Shown: one piece after another, positions 10,683 through 22,305 of the stretch | Position numbering within the stretch: position 1 is the first letter of the stretch | Layout: each line of letters begins with the position of its first letter | Assembly: GCA_002786065.1 (NCBI GenBank) | Contig: NHNY01000004.1 | Span: 992,001-1,056,000 of the forward strand | DNA: 64,000 nucleotides | Source of the DNA: Microcyclospora pomicola | Lineage: Eukaryota > Ascomycota > Dothideomycetes > Capnodiales | Direction of reading: 5' to 3' | Notes under the pieces: generated by a model | Databases searched by the model: none | Seen by the model: only the letters and a program-made list of their open reading frames with translations | Told to the model about the DNA's origin: nothing | Translations under genes and position numbers: made by a program

Positions 10683-13289
10683 TCAGAGCATGTTACTGCG
10701 CATGTCTGGCGCACCACCCATGCCGTCCACGCCGACGTGCGTGCCAGGCATACCAAGTTTCGAGAAACTGATGTCGTCTTCGATCAGAGACATGCCGATC
10801 CCGCTGTCGTCGATGTCGGACTCGTGCATTTGTGGCTGTTGCTGCCGGTGAGGTCTCGAATGCAGGTCTTGGTATGGCGTGGAGGACTGGAGGCGATGTT
10901 GTCGGTTACTTAGATCGGGCGGAGGATACGACATGAATGATTGTTGTTGTTGTTGTTGTTGCTGCTGCTGTTGTTGATGGTTGTGGTGGTGTGGGTTTGG
11001 GCCGAAGAGATCCTGGTGGTTGTTCACGTCCACCCCGGCACTGCTCATCCGGCTTCCATTATTACTATGGCCGACTGAGTTCTCTATAGGTGATGGCTGG
11101 AACATCCGACCACTGGGACGGGCGGTGTGAGTCTGCTTGGGTTCGAGGAACCCGCCCATCTCTGCAAGCCAAAGAGCCATTTCGTCTACGAAGATCTTCA
11201 GAACCCACCAATGTCCGTAAGACACGCCGTTCATGATTGTGATGTCTCGCAGTGCAGACGTGCCAACAGCAGAGATGCAGTGCAATAGTGTCCTGGCTGA
11301 GGCTTGAGGAAAGCGAGCAGGCAGCGAAGACAGGAAGGTCGACCACCGATCGAGAACATTCTCAGTCGACACCCCACTCTGCCCATTCCTCGAAGGCGGC
11401 CCTGACTGGTTCTGGAAGCCGAGAGCGAATGCACCGTTTTCCTTGAAGTTGTATGCTTGAAGGCCGTATGGATCATCTTGATATGATGGTGCCTGCAGTG
11501 GCTCGAGAAGACTTCGCATCTCTGTCGTCAATATCTTGTAGGTCTCTTCGAAACCACAGTCAGGGAGCTCGGACTCCATGACGCGCTTAGGGTTCACCAT
11601 CGTCACCCACTCCCTCCACATTTGTTCGCGGTTCTGGTCGATGGTGAGTAAGTTCGCAGCAGCATGGGCAGACTGGTTCACCCTGATAAGGCGATACAGC
11701 AGCCCACCAAACACTGTTGCTGGCCTCAGCTTAGCATCAAGGACATGGGGCGGCTGATTAGCAAAGGTCTTCGAGATGTGCGTGTATAGATTGCTCGAAA
11801 TGTTGGAGAGAATGTTGATCACTACGACTGGCGCAGCTTGCAATGTCAAGCGGCTCACAAACCGCACCATGGTCCGGTACATGACCAGATCACATTGCTC
11901 TATCCAAGGCGCGAGGCTGGGGTGGGTGAATAGCTTTTGCACGGGTACAGTGAGTGTACCATGAAAGGATGTGTAGAGTCGAAAGAACTGCTTCTCCTTA
12001 CAAAAGCGTATACTGTCGATTAGTGATGTGCAGTGTGTTCGATATAGGGCATAAAGGGCCTCGGCCGTGTCGTGATCCGTCCGTGGCGGGAGATATGGTT
12101 GGATGGCGGGGAGGTGAACGGGTTCGTTCTCTGAAAAGGTGGGGAGGTTGCCCACCGGAAATCGGAGTGTTTGCGGATAAGTCATGGATTCCACGGCATT
12201 AGCCTGCATGCCTCGAGAGTCTGGATATGCAAAGGCGCGACCCTGGGAGCAAGGTCCTCGGTCTGAGTGCTGGGGTGTTTGCATGTCGAAAGAACCATCG
12301 TGCATAGGAAATGCTGTGGTCTCTGCCGATAGCTGGGGTATATTGTTGAAATCGAGATGTTGGACGCTTCGAGATTCGTGTGATGTCGACAGACCTTCTA
12401 CGGAGCCAAACATGGCGTTCCAGTTGGGGTTCGTTATCGGGTTGGCGTTCTCATCCTCTAGAGCAAGGTCGACATAATGATACTTGCTTTCGCCTCGAAC
12501 GCCTAGTCGGCGGGTCTGAATACCTGGAAAGATGACGCGAACCAGCTTACCAAATGATGCTGGGTTGAGAGGCACAACACGCTCGGTACCGCATCTGTTG
12601 GCGTACTGCGAATACACTCTGTTCCGCGGCACGGAAGTTTTCGCAGGTTTGCAAACAGCACGCAACCTGTGTCAATGTCAGCAAGAGTCTGCCAAAGCAA
12701 TGGTGTAGACTACAACTCACCAGAGCATGGCAAAGAGCTGCTTCGTCTTCTCTGCCATCGGGGTGCGTTCTTTCGCGATCACGTCTTGCGCCACCTCTCG
12801 CAAGGCGCGACCTTCATTCTTTGCCAGCATCTCACGAAGTTCCTTATCGTTCGTGGCAGTGACTGCCGAGCCCTTTTTCCTTCGGTCGTCCCCCATTTCG
12901 GCACCAGACTGTACAGACACCGATCCCATCCTCACATTATGCTGTGCTTGCGGGAAATTCATGTCCTGCGACACCAGACTTGCATCGCGCGGGTAGAACG
13001 TCGACCCGCCAGGCATGGTATGTGACATGTTCTGTGTATGAGCGTAGTGCATCCTATGTTGTCCCTGCGGCATTCCATACTGCTGGCCACGTAACGAGGG
13101 ATCCATGCTAGCTTGGTATTGCAAAAGCGCAGCCTCGGGGCCTTCTGCGACGGACAAGGACTTCGCATCGCGCGACATGTAAGCCGCGGTGTCGTTATGT
13201 TGGGAGGTCGCACTCGTGGTGGAGGCTCGTGAGGCTGGTCTGCTGTGTGTCGAGATCGACGTTTGCGAACGGTGCAGTCGTGAAGCCAT
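10683..13289 (-). CDS. rfxA: RFX-family winged-helix transcription factor
   Basis: Two exons on the minus strand: 13289-12721 and 12666-10683, with a 54-nt intron (GTGAGT..ACACAG) that falls inside the DNA-binding domain; the product is 850 aa. The RFX winged helix spans about residues 170-255: QLFAMLWLRAVCKP, then VPRNRVYSQYANRC, PASFGKLVRVIFPG and TRRLGVRGESKYHYV, the RFX signature. A conserved fungal RFX C-terminal region follows (about 330-690). The tail has a run of 12 glutamines and His/Asn-rich sequence. Fungal relatives (S. cerevisiae Crt1/Rfx1, S. pombe Sak1, Penicillium/Aspergillus RfxA) control ribonucleotide reductase and DNA damage genes, cell division and morphogenesis. The frame is open upstream of the ATG but starts there with GTG, so 13289 is the likely start. 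Confidence 0.93.
10941..10976 (-). repeat. Glutamine-coding trinucleotide repeat in the RFX gene
   Basis: Twelve consecutive CAA/CAG codons on the minus strand (TTG and CTG units on the plus strand). A mix of both codons suggests moderate interruption. Such runs often vary in length between strains. Confidence 0.85.
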
Positions 13290-14367
13290 GATGCGTGAAA
13301 AGACACTACGTCTTGGTTTCCTGCTGGCAAGTTGGGTTAATTTCGCGTGCGCAAGATACGGAGAAGTCACCGGCGATCATGCGCACAGGTGTCTTGACAT
13401 ACCCACTATAGCCTCGCTGCCGGCATGAGTAGAGTAACGCAGCCGAAGCGCACAGTATTGTTATGCGCGGGAAGTCTCGGTCGATGACAATGAAAACAAA
13501 CAAATCCGGGAGGCAGACGTCAGGTACGCGGAGGCATACACGGTCGCCCTTGAACGGGTTATATTACTCGTCGCTTTGCTGGGAACCCGAGTGAGTAGAG
13601 GAGAGCGTGCTGTGGTGGGTCCGTCCGGCGCGGGCGCGATGATGTTCGTCGTCGTGAACCAGTGTTGTTGATGAAGTTGTCAACAGAGCAACGGCGGCCG
13701 GCCCATCCCGCAACCCGACAGCATTCCATTTCCGATCCCTTATACCAGCCACCTGCTATACACATCGATCTCGAGCAATGCCTACCGAATGCAGCAATAT
13801 CACCTCGTGTGCCATCCGGTCTCACATGATCGCCGCGCGATACAAAATGATCATATACGCTTGGGCGAACGGCATATACTCGTTGAGTCTCATGCGCACG
13901 ATAGTGAGACATCTGACGCGGTTCTTTAGATCGTGGCCGAAAGCTGCGAGACCGACGCTGCTGATGGACAGTTTAAATGTTGTGGGCACCATCGTAATAG
14001 TGGGGGTTGTGTGTGCACATCACCAAGCAGCCGTGTTTCGAACCAACAGCTTGGCCGGGATGAGGTGGTCCATCTACAGGGGCCGGCACCAAAATGCCGA
14101 TGTAGGCACTCCTGCTATTACGTAGCAGGGAATTGAATCACATTTCCCGTGTTGCCACTCTGTCTCTTGTTTGCCCTTGGATACCAGGGTCGGCTGAGGC
14201 GAGAGGTCAGATGTCTAATTGGGGAAGAATGAAATGCCAAGTAGTCAGTGCGTGACTTATATGAGCTCCACAGATGGGACATCACTTCATCAATTGAGCC
14301 AGCGCACGGTTGGCAAGTGGGTAGTGTACTAGTTCGCGTGAGAGACAATGAATTATTGACCATACTA
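13290..14367. other. Intergenic between SMP3 and the RFX gene
   Basis: About 1.1 kb holding the RFX promoter and 5' leader and the SMP3 3' region. A sequence just above the RFX ATG resembles an intron acceptor (TTAAC followed by CCAG), so a leader intron is possible. No gene is seen. Confidence 0.55.
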
Positions 14368-15939
14368 TCAGCAGGCTTTGGTGACTCTCCACACGGTTAG
14401 TCCGCGTCTGCCAACAATGCGTTCTAGGGTTGGCCACAGACCGTCATCATCAAAGTCCAGATCATCGAGACCGATGTGCTGATGGTGGTGGTATAGCTGC
14501 TCGAGCGACACTGGGCCATCGTGTGATGAGATGTATTTGGTCAAAAACGACGTGCTTGACGGCGCGACGAGGAAAGTGTGGTTGCTATTGTTTGAGGTCA
14601 CACAAGTACTCACGGCGGTGATATCTTGCAACATCTGTGAGCCTGGTCTTCCCATGAGATCTGTGGTTGTGATGTCGTTGTTCCGGCCGCCAAGGAGCCA
14701 ACGTGGTGGGCTGTAAGTTTTCCACCAGAGCACGTGCGAGACATTCTGCTGCTGTTCGATCCAGGTCTGTACAGGGATGATGCCTGCTTGGTGGTAGAAG
14801 CCAAAGAGTACTGATGCCAGGACGTTGAATAGGATCCAGGAATACATCCATGGGCGGGCAATCTGCTTGGGCAATTTGACAGAAGAAAGAAATAGTGGTA
14901 TAGCCGGGAGGAGGAAACGGGGCTCTTGATGTCCGAAACACGACAGAACAGCAGTCCCGAAAATGCCCGTACAGAATAGAGTGTTCACGCGGCTGGAGAA
15001 CAGTAGTAGAGGAAATGCCGGACCAAGCAACTGTGGTAAGTTCGCTGCAAAGTGCAGCCAGAATGGGTGGAGACCATGTTCGGCGAGGTTAGAGCTCTTC
15101 ATGTTGTATGCCAGGTTGTTCCAAGGCGTGAAAACAGCGGTCTCGGTAAATTGTCGGAGGCGTAGTCTGTTTCCAGAGTAGTATTCGGTATCCATTGCGA
15201 TTGCTATGACCGTGGTCAACATGCCGGCTGCAGCAAGTATCGCAATTCGAGCCGGTCGTTGGATTAAATGTGGTAAGAGGGTGAGAAGAGGCACGAGAAG
15301 AAAGGCCGGAAAGGTGATGCGGTTGAAGATTCCAAGCACAGCTAGAAAACCCAACAGAGAGCACGATCGTACAAGGGTGCGATCGTTGTTCTCGCGGATG
15401 CGACGAATAAGCACCATGCACCACAGCAAAATAGTGGTCTCGATACTGTTGGAGAAGGTGTGCGTCTGGTAGACCCAGGTGACGTAGGAAGAGGCCACGA
15501 GCATCAACGCAAGAACCCGCTCGCGTTTGATGGGTAGCAAATCATGTAATGCCCAGTCTTGAAGGACAAAGCTGAACAGAAGCATGACAATCCGTAAGAC
15601 ATAGAAGACCACGGTCGGGGAGACCTCTTGGTAGCCAAGGCCTTCAGACATCCATTTTAGGATTGTTAGAGGACAACCATAAATGAGCCAAAGTGGGAGG
15701 ATGGATCGGATGGGATGTTCTGAGGTGAATTCCCAAGTTTTGTACGAAGGCCAGCCAAAGATTTCGCCTGCGATGGAAATCAGTAACGTGCCTATGGTGG
15801 ATACTGTAGCAATGAGATATCGAAGCATACCAGTGATGGCTTCGGGGCCTTGGAAATGCTCATCTGGATGGATGTAACTGGTGGTTGTCGCGAAGTACAC
15901 ACGCAGTAGCAGTAAAGCCAAATATACTCTACGAGCCAT
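14368..15939 (-). CDS. SMP3: GPI mannosyltransferase IV (Smp3/PIG-Z, GT22 family)
   Basis: Exons 15939-15831 and 15767-14368 on the minus strand, giving 502 aa. The enzyme adds the fourth mannose from dolichol-phosphate-mannose to the GPI anchor core in the ER, needed in fungi before ethanolamine phosphate is added. The diagnostic luminal motif YIHPDEHFQGPE sits right after the first membrane helix (about residues 22-33). It is followed by KTWEFTSEHPIRSILPLWL and a series of hydrophobic helices typical of GT22 enzymes. The 63-nt intron (GTATGC..TCGCAG, branch-like TTACTGAT) has a length divisible by three and no stop. Leaving it in would insert 21 residues between EAIT and GEIFGWP, which breaks the family alignment, so I treat it as a true intron. 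Confidence 0.92.
   Translation of the reverse strand: MARRVYLALLLLRVYFATTTSYIHPDEHFQGPEAITGMLRYLIATVSTIGTLLISIAGEIFGWPSYKTWEFTSEHPIRSILPLWLIYGCPLTILKWMSEGLGYQEVSPTVVFYVLRIVMLLFSFVLQDWALHDLLPIKRERVLALMLVASSYVTWVYQTHTFSNSIETTILLWCMVLIRRIRENNDRTLVRSCSLLGFLAVLGIFNRITFPAFLLVPLLTLLPHLIQRPARIAILAAAGMLTTVIAIAMDTEYYSGNRLRLRQFTETAVFTPWNNLAYNMKSSNLAEHGLHPFWLHFAANLPQLLGPAFPLLLFSSRVNTLFCTGIFGTAVLSCFGHQEPRFLLPAIPLFLSSVKLPKQIARPWMYSWILFNVLASVLFGFYHQAGIIPVQTWIEQQQNVSHVLWWKTYSPPRWLLGGRNNDITTTDLMGRPGSQMLQDITAVSTCVTSNNSNHTFLVAPSSTSFLTKYISSHDGPVSLEQLYHHHQHIGLDDLDFDDDGLWPTLERIVGRRGLTVWRVTKAC
15768..15830 (-). other. Stopless 63-nt intron in SMP3
   Basis: The minus-strand sequence begins GTATGC and ends TCGCAG, with a branch-point-like TACTGAT near the 3' end. 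Because its length is a multiple of three and it has no stop, retained transcripts would still encode a full frame with 21 extra residues. Splicing restores the GPEAITGEIFGW segment expected for Smp3. Confidence 0.8.
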
Positions 15940-16872
15940 GATTAAGAAGACGAATCTGCATCAATGAAGCACATGCGATTCGAAAGAAGGAAAACAAAAG
16001 GTGTCAAAGGGCATCGTTTCCACGATGGAGCACAAGGTATATCCTGTCCCTGTCAGGAGTGTTGATGGGGGTGGCCGTACTATTAAATGGGCCAAGAGTG
16101 TATGGCACTGGTCGTGGCTGTCAAGACTTCTGTCTGGAGACACCACGCTCGTCCACATACTTCACTCGTCGCTTTCTGTGAGGAGCCAAGTCATGGCATA
16201 TGCCTGCTGTGCAGCTTAGGATAAATCTGATACTTGGAATGAGGCCGAACATTGTCGGTCATTCCGCCCTGCATACCTCAGATCCGTGGCTAAGGTAGGT
16301 CACCGGAATTCATCGTGTTTGTCACATCAAAGTCACGTGCGCAAGCAAATCACAGCGCAGCCACGCGAAGACCCGGTGCAGTGAACCTCAGAGTTGCTGT
16401 CTCATTGCGACCAGGCAGTAGGCGGATCGCATCCTGGACGTTACGTAGCACGGATTGCTAGATACAGGCAGCAACCGGGAGAGATCAATGCCCGCCGTGA
16501 GTTTCGGTGTAGCTGTGTCTCGCGCTATGCCCGATGTGGCCCCCCGTAGGCTGTGACTGTACTACCCACCATGACGGGAGTCCTGCGCCTCACCAGGACA
16601 GGACTGAGCACTAAGTCACTTCATACTTCACCTTCACATGCCGTTGTCCTCACTTCACCAACAACGCTGCTAGCATTCCTCACTATACTGCCCTCTGCTT
16701 ATATATACCTCCTCCCTCGACATCCGGACATTTCAGCACCCCACTACTACTGCACCTTCGAGCGTCTACACTACAAACATCCTCCACTCACAGGCTTACC
16801 CATCTTCATTGCAATCCTTCTCGCCGAGACACACCACGCCACATCACAACACCTCACTACTCTCGCCGCAAG
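15940..16872. other. Divergent promoter region SMP3/SKP1
   Basis: About 930 bases between the two start codons. The 200 bases before SKP1 are C/T-rich on the coding strand, as often seen in leaders of highly expressed fungal genes. No other gene is seen. Confidence 0.6.
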
Positions 16873-17503
16873 ATGTCTACCGACGCTGGAGATGTCAAGG
16901 TCAAGCTGGTCAGCTCTGACAATGTCGAGCTCGAGTGTGGTACAGTACCCCGCCCCCATGTGCTGTCACGATCATCACTAATGCCTTGGACAGAGCGCAA
17001 GGTCGCAGAGCGCAGCATGTTGATCAAGAACATGATCGACGACTTGGGCAGCCCAGGCGAGGAGCCGATCCCCATCATGAACGTAAGCTTCGACCCTTGT
17101 CAGCACGTCAGATCAACATCCCGCGTACATACCTGCTGACCCCTTCATCTCGCAGGTCTCCGAAGCTGTGCTTCGCAAGGTGCTCGAATGGTGCTCCCAC
17201 CACAAGAACGACCCCGCACCGTCCGCGGACGACGACGCCGACTCCCGCAAGAAGACGACGGACATCGAGGAATGGGACCAAAAGTTCATGCAGGTCGACC
17301 AAGAGATGCTGTTCGAGATCATCCTCGCAGCGAACTACATGGACATCAAAGCTTTGCTCGACGTCGGCTGCAAGACCGTCGCAAACATGATCAAGGGCAA
17401 GTCCCCCGAGGAGATCCGCAAGACGTTCAACATCCAGAACGACTTCACTCCGGAGGAGGAAGAGCAGATCCGCCGTGAGAACGAGTGGGCCGAGGACCGC
17501 TGA
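16873..17503 (+). CDS. SKP1: SCF ubiquitin ligase adaptor Skp1
   Basis: Three exons: 16873-16939, 16994-17082 and 17156-17503, with introns of 54 nt (GTACAG..GGACAG) and 73 nt (GTAAGC..TCGCAG); the product is 167 aa. The N-terminal half is the POZ/BTB-like fold ([21 protein letters not shown], then [11 protein letters not shown] and [12 protein letters not shown]). The C-terminal half is the Skp1 dimerisation and F-box binding region ([65 protein letters not shown]). Skp1 links F-box proteins to cullin-1 in SCF ligases and also serves in kinetochore and V-ATPase assembly complexes in yeast. Length and C-terminus are those of a complete protein. The cullin RING partner RBX1 is encoded about 21 kb away in the same window. 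Confidence 0.97.
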
Positions 17504-18926
17504 TTTGCCTGAGACAAGTCGGTTTTGATACGATGCATCGGCTTTTTCTCTTGCATTTGACTGTGGCGAGCTCGAATAGACGAGGAAACCTGAGCCTCGA
17601 CCTCCCCATGGTAGTTGACGGCGAAGGTTCAGCTACAGTGCGAGGGTTAGAGGAACATTGGCATTCTTGTGCTCAAACACCAGGCGTTCAAGGCGTAGAC
17701 CACCGAAAGCTGGTGGTCATGGCGATTCTCTTTCCATGCATATCACGTGCTACATAACGATTCTACGAGCACGAGCATGAGGTCTGCATACTCGACGAGA
17801 CAGTGAGTACTTAGTGCCCTGTATAGGGACGAGCGTACACCGCGCAGACTTTTCACGACTGCTGAGCGCCATGTAGACGTTTGTCCCTCCCACTGTCAAC
17901 GACGCCTTTGCACATGACTTTCCACCTTGTCAGCCGTTCGATCATCCATGCCTATCCCCGAATCCTAAAGCGTGCTCTACAGTGACATCGCGAGCATGGC
18001 TTCATGAACCTCCCTACCGTACAGCACAGTACCTATGCAACACACCCCGACAATTCCACAAGCAAAATGGGTCTCCACATAGTATCGTAGGTATCATATC
18101 GTACACGGTCTACCCTCCTCCCTAAACGCCCATTGCTATCGTCCAGCTCAATCCATGCACATGCACATGCACATAGACATATGATATCATAAGAGATACC
18201 TACGCACCGCATCCAAGCACATTCATCATCTCAATACCTTATGAGTCTTGTGAGTGTGAGCTGCACACTCGGAGGGGCAGGATATCATTTCGGGTGGCAA
18301 GCGTGCGGGTACAGCTTGGTGGAGATGCAAAGATGGGGAGGATGGGGGCTTGAGCGGGTGCTTGTCGAGTAGAGAGGGCAAGGAGGAAGGGAAGACTTCT
18401 TGGCGTGGGTTAATGAAGAAGATCTACCGCATCTGTGTCCATCATGTGGATAGGGGAGACAGGCGTGATAGTGTGCAGACACCTCTTGCGTCGAGGTCGC
18501 GAACGGGGTCGTGATCACATTCCTGGCACAAGGGCTGGACGCGCGAACGCGATGTTAGGTGGACTGTTTTTGCATGAAAAGGTAGTGTTTTGCGTGGTGT
18601 CTACATTCATCGAAGAAGGCAGGTCCACTACGCAGGGTTTCCCGACGAAATCATCGACCGAAGAGTGTTGGCGTGAGACCATTTCCCCCCCTCAGTCACT
18701 TTGGAACACCTCCACACCAGCATTCCGATATTCTGTCGTGGGCCGCGTGATGTGAAACGCCATGGATTTTTGTTCTCTGCAAAAGCAACATGCAACTGGC
18801 GGTTCCCGAAAACAAGTCAGGTACACCCATCGGCCAGCATCCATCGTCCAGGGCGACTCTTGCAGAACCCCACTGGTTCCCAAGCGTCCACCACTGCCGG
18901 CAAGCCTCCCTCCGTCCGCGCCACAC
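17504..18926. other. Intergenic, convergent SKP1/RPL33
   Basis: About 1.4 kb between two 3' ends. It contains a short CATGCA tandem repeat (18153-18174). No open frame here has protein-like content that I recognise. Confidence 0.6.
18153..18174. repeat. Short CATGCA tandem repeat
   Basis: About three and a half copies of the six-base unit CATGCA follow one another, ending in CATAGACATATG. Small and probably of no coding significance. Confidence 0.6.
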
Positions 18927-19441
18927 TCATATCGCGCTCGGGTAGAGCATGATCCGCACCATTGCGCCGAACGACTTGGGTGGCAGGTTGTGCCTGAATT
19001 GTGCCCGTACCACTCCCGAGTTACCTGTCACCAGAAATTGTCAATACTGCTGCTCTCTTCGCACCGTGAGACCCTCCATTCCAAAAGGACCATGAATCAT
19101 GCATACCGTGTGTCCTCGTAACCTTGCCCCAGATGACTCTTATCTTCGTTCCCCGGATCTCCGTCTTGCCGCGGTAGACATATGCGATGCGCTTGCCCAA
19201 GTAGAAGGATGCGGCTTTGGGGGTATCGACGTTCTCGATCTTGATGAGCGATGTGCCGGGGTTGGTGTTGCGCTTGCCGCGCTGGTACGAGAGGTGCTTG
19301 CCCCTGTAGGAGAAAGATGATGGTTAGCGACTATGCTCTGGCTGGACATGAGATGCTGCGATGCTCATGTGGGCGGGTGTGGGTGGTGTCGGCGTACTTC
19401 ACGTATAGCCTGTGCCCGCTTGAAGCCTTCTCTGAACCCAT
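18927..19441 (-). CDS. RPL33: 60S ribosomal protein L33 (eL33, L35Ae family)
   Basis: Three exons on the minus strand: 19441-19398, 19303-19107 and 19024-18927, with introns of 94 nt (GTACGC..CTACAG) and 82 nt (GTATGC..TGACAG); the product is 112 aa. Joined exons read [20 protein letters not shown], then [58 protein letters not shown] and [20 protein letters not shown] before the stop. This is the full eL33 family signature. The protein sits on the large ribosomal subunit surface. The first exon encodes only 14 full codons, and each exon alone is short, so the gene is easy to miss in a simple frame scan. The start context is CCACCATGG. It is divergent from the glucose-6-phosphate dehydrogenase gene. 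Confidence 0.96.
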
Positions 19442-20518
19442 GGTGACTGGTTGTGAGGGATGTGGACGAAAATGTAGCCGGTCGTGGATGTCGTTGGTCG
19501 TCGTCTTCGTTGGTAGTGGAAGTGCGTGGTTTGAATAATTCGGGCTTGGCATTGAAACGAGGATTGCGCAGAAGTGGTGGGACAGCTTCGGCGCGACGGC
19601 GATTCACGGTCAGATGTTGTGGCGGCGGGAGCGGAATTGGTCCGTTGTGTTCGAGATCCGCACGTGCATTTCGAATGACTTCTCCGTTCTTGTTACATCT
19701 TCTTATCATGTCAAGCTGTCCAGATGTCTACTTCACGGCATCCCGGTATGAGACTGAGCGGAAATACGGGAGTTTGGTGCAATAGACTTACTGTTCATTG
19801 CTTGTAAGCGATGGTGTATCAACCTAGTAGAATCGCGTGTCTTGCTGGACAGAGTTTCCACACTTCCGATCTGTCAGCGTGGAACAATGTTCGAAGATGC
19901 CCGCATCTGGAAGCATGAGTTGTTCTCCAAAAGGAGACAATCGCGATCCGTGTCCCAGTCTCTATAGTCCGTACATGGAATCACTCCTGGCACGCAGCCG
20001 AGACATTCATCTGCTGCGCATCATCTTGTTGTCAACAGAGACATGGCGGATAGCTGCGGCAGCATGAGAAGACGTCACTTGCTGTCAAATGTTTCTGGCC
20101 GTTGGTGAGCCTCACCACATGTGGCTGGACCCGGCAAAGACCATGGCCGATGCATCTCGACCATGAAGCGTAGCAGCCTCGACTGCCTCGATATGTTCGT
20201 ATAGACAATACATCGCTAGAATAGCTGTTCAGTCGCATCGAGTTCGTTCATAAAGTATCGTTGGGGTGTTGCATGTGGTTGATGGCTGCAGCACAGCTCA
20301 GGAAATGCTGTGACGTCCACTTGGGCACCCCACATCACAAGTATCTTTAGCCTGCTCATGTAAAGCCCATTCCCAACGAACACACACCATTCGAAGAACC
20401 TCGTCGCTCTACCCTTTACAACTCTGCGCTGACCTTCTTCTTGTCTGACCATCGTCCGCCTCATCATCATCTCTCCCTCCACCTCTCATCCGTCCCTTTC
20501 ACACCCGACACAAGAGCC
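19442..20518. promoter_or_regulatory. Divergent promoter region RPL33/ZWF1
   Basis: About 1.08 kb between two start codons of highly expressed genes. The 120 bases before the dehydrogenase start are C/T-rich. I see no additional gene. Confidence 0.6.
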
Positions 20519-22305
20519 ATGGCGGACACCGTCATCCATCCGGAGGTTGAGCAGAACGCCGGGTGAGTTGAGCCTCAATGCTGTGTTTTTCTAACCGATA
20601 CCACCAGAAGTGAAGACAATGTCTAGCATCGCCTGTCCCAACGTCGACTCTGTTCTCTGCGCCATATTTATTGCCATGCTGCTGCATCATCCGTCGCCTT
20701 ACCGCCATTTCACGTTCCACTCACTTTCCACAATCAGCTGCTGACGTATCGTTTCACTAGCACCGCCGAGCTGAAGGAGAACACAATCATTGTCGTCCTC
20801 GGCGCCTCCGGCGATCTCGCGAAGAAGAAGACCTTCCCCGCTCTGTTCGGCCTATTCAGAAACGGCTTCCTGCCAAAAGATGTCAAGATCATCGGATATG
20901 CACGGACGAAGATGGACCATGAGGAGTTCCTCAAGCGAGTGAAGAGCCACATCAAGACTCCCACCAAGGAGCTGGAGCAACAACTTGAGGAGTTCAGCAA
21001 GTTCTCCTCGTACATCAGCGGTCAGTACGACAAAGATGAGAGCTTCCACAACCTCGAGAAGCACCTGCAAGAGCTGGAGAAGGATCAGAAGGAGACCAAC
21101 CGTATCTTCTACATGGCTCTGCCACCCTCAGTCTTCATCCCTGTCTCGGAGCACCTCAAGCGCTGCAACTACCCCAAGTCCGGCATCGCCCGCATCATCA
21201 TCGAGAAGCCTTTCGGCAAGGATCTTGGTTCGTCCCGTGAGCTTGACCGCGCTCTCCAACCTAACTGGAAGGAGGAGGAAATCTTCCGCATCGACCACTA
21301 CCTCGGAAAGGAGATGGTCAAGAACATCCTCATTCTCAGATTTGGTAACGAGTTCTTCGGCGCAACCTGGAACCGCAACCACATCGACAACGTCCAAATC
21401 ACGTTCAAGGAGCCGTTCGGTACTGAGGGTCGTGGAGGATACTTTGACGAGTTCGGCATTATCCGCGACGTCATGCAGAACCATCTCCTGCAGGTGCTTA
21501 CTCTGCTTGCCATGGAGCGCCCCATCTCCTTCTCTTCCGAAGACATCCGTGACGAGAAGGTGAGAGTTCTGCGCGGCATGCCAAGCATCGAGCCCAAGAA
21601 CGTCATCATCGGACAGTACGAGAAGTCGTTGGACGGCACGAAGCCCGGTTACAAGGAGGACGACACCGTGCCCAAGGAGTCGCGTTGCCCGACTTTCGCC
21701 AGCATGGTCGCCTACATCAAGAACGAGCGTTGGGACGGTGTACCGTTCATCCTCAAGGCTGGTAAGGCGCTCAACGAGCAGAAGACGGAGGTACGCATTC
21801 AGTTCAAGGACGTCACATCTGGTATTTTCAAGGACATCCCAAGAAACGAGCTCGTCATCCGCGTCCAGCCCAACGAGAGCGTGTACATCAAGATGAACTC
21901 AAAGCTGCCCGGTCTCAGCATGCAGACGGTCGTCACAGAGCTGGATCTGACGTACAGGAGACGTTTCTCCGACCTCAAGATCCCCGAGGCCTACGAGAGC
22001 TTGATTCTGGACGCACTGAAGGGCGACCACTCCAACTTCGTCCGCGACGACGAGTTGGACGCATCATGGCGCATCTTCACCCCACTTCTGCACTACCTGG
22101 ACGACAACAAGGAGATCATCCCGATGGGCTACCCCTACGGTATGTCGAATGCATAGTATTTTGTTGCGCATCCTTACTGACATGATTTACAGGTTCGCGC
22201 GGTCCGGCTGTACTTGATGACTTCACCGCTTCGTACGGCTACAAGTTCTCCGACGCCGCTGGCTACCAGTGGCCGCAGACGCAAATCGAGCCCAACAAGC
22301 TTTAA
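20519..22305 (+). CDS. ZWF1: Glucose-6-phosphate 1-dehydrogenase
   Basis: Three exons: 20519-20562, 20761-22139 and 22193-22305, with introns of 198 nt (GTGAGT..CACTAG) and 53 nt (GTATGT..TTACAG); the product is 511 aa, the usual fungal length. It oxidises glucose-6-phosphate to 6-phosphogluconolactone and makes NADPH in the cytosolic oxidative pentose phosphate pathway. The N-terminal dinucleotide motif GASGDLAKKK, the IIEKPFGKDLGSS region and the active-site RIDHYLGKE are all present. So are the structural NADP-binding segments and the C-terminal AGYQWPQTQIEPNKL ending. The first intron lies after codon 14, a common place in highly expressed fungal genes. Confidence 0.97.
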
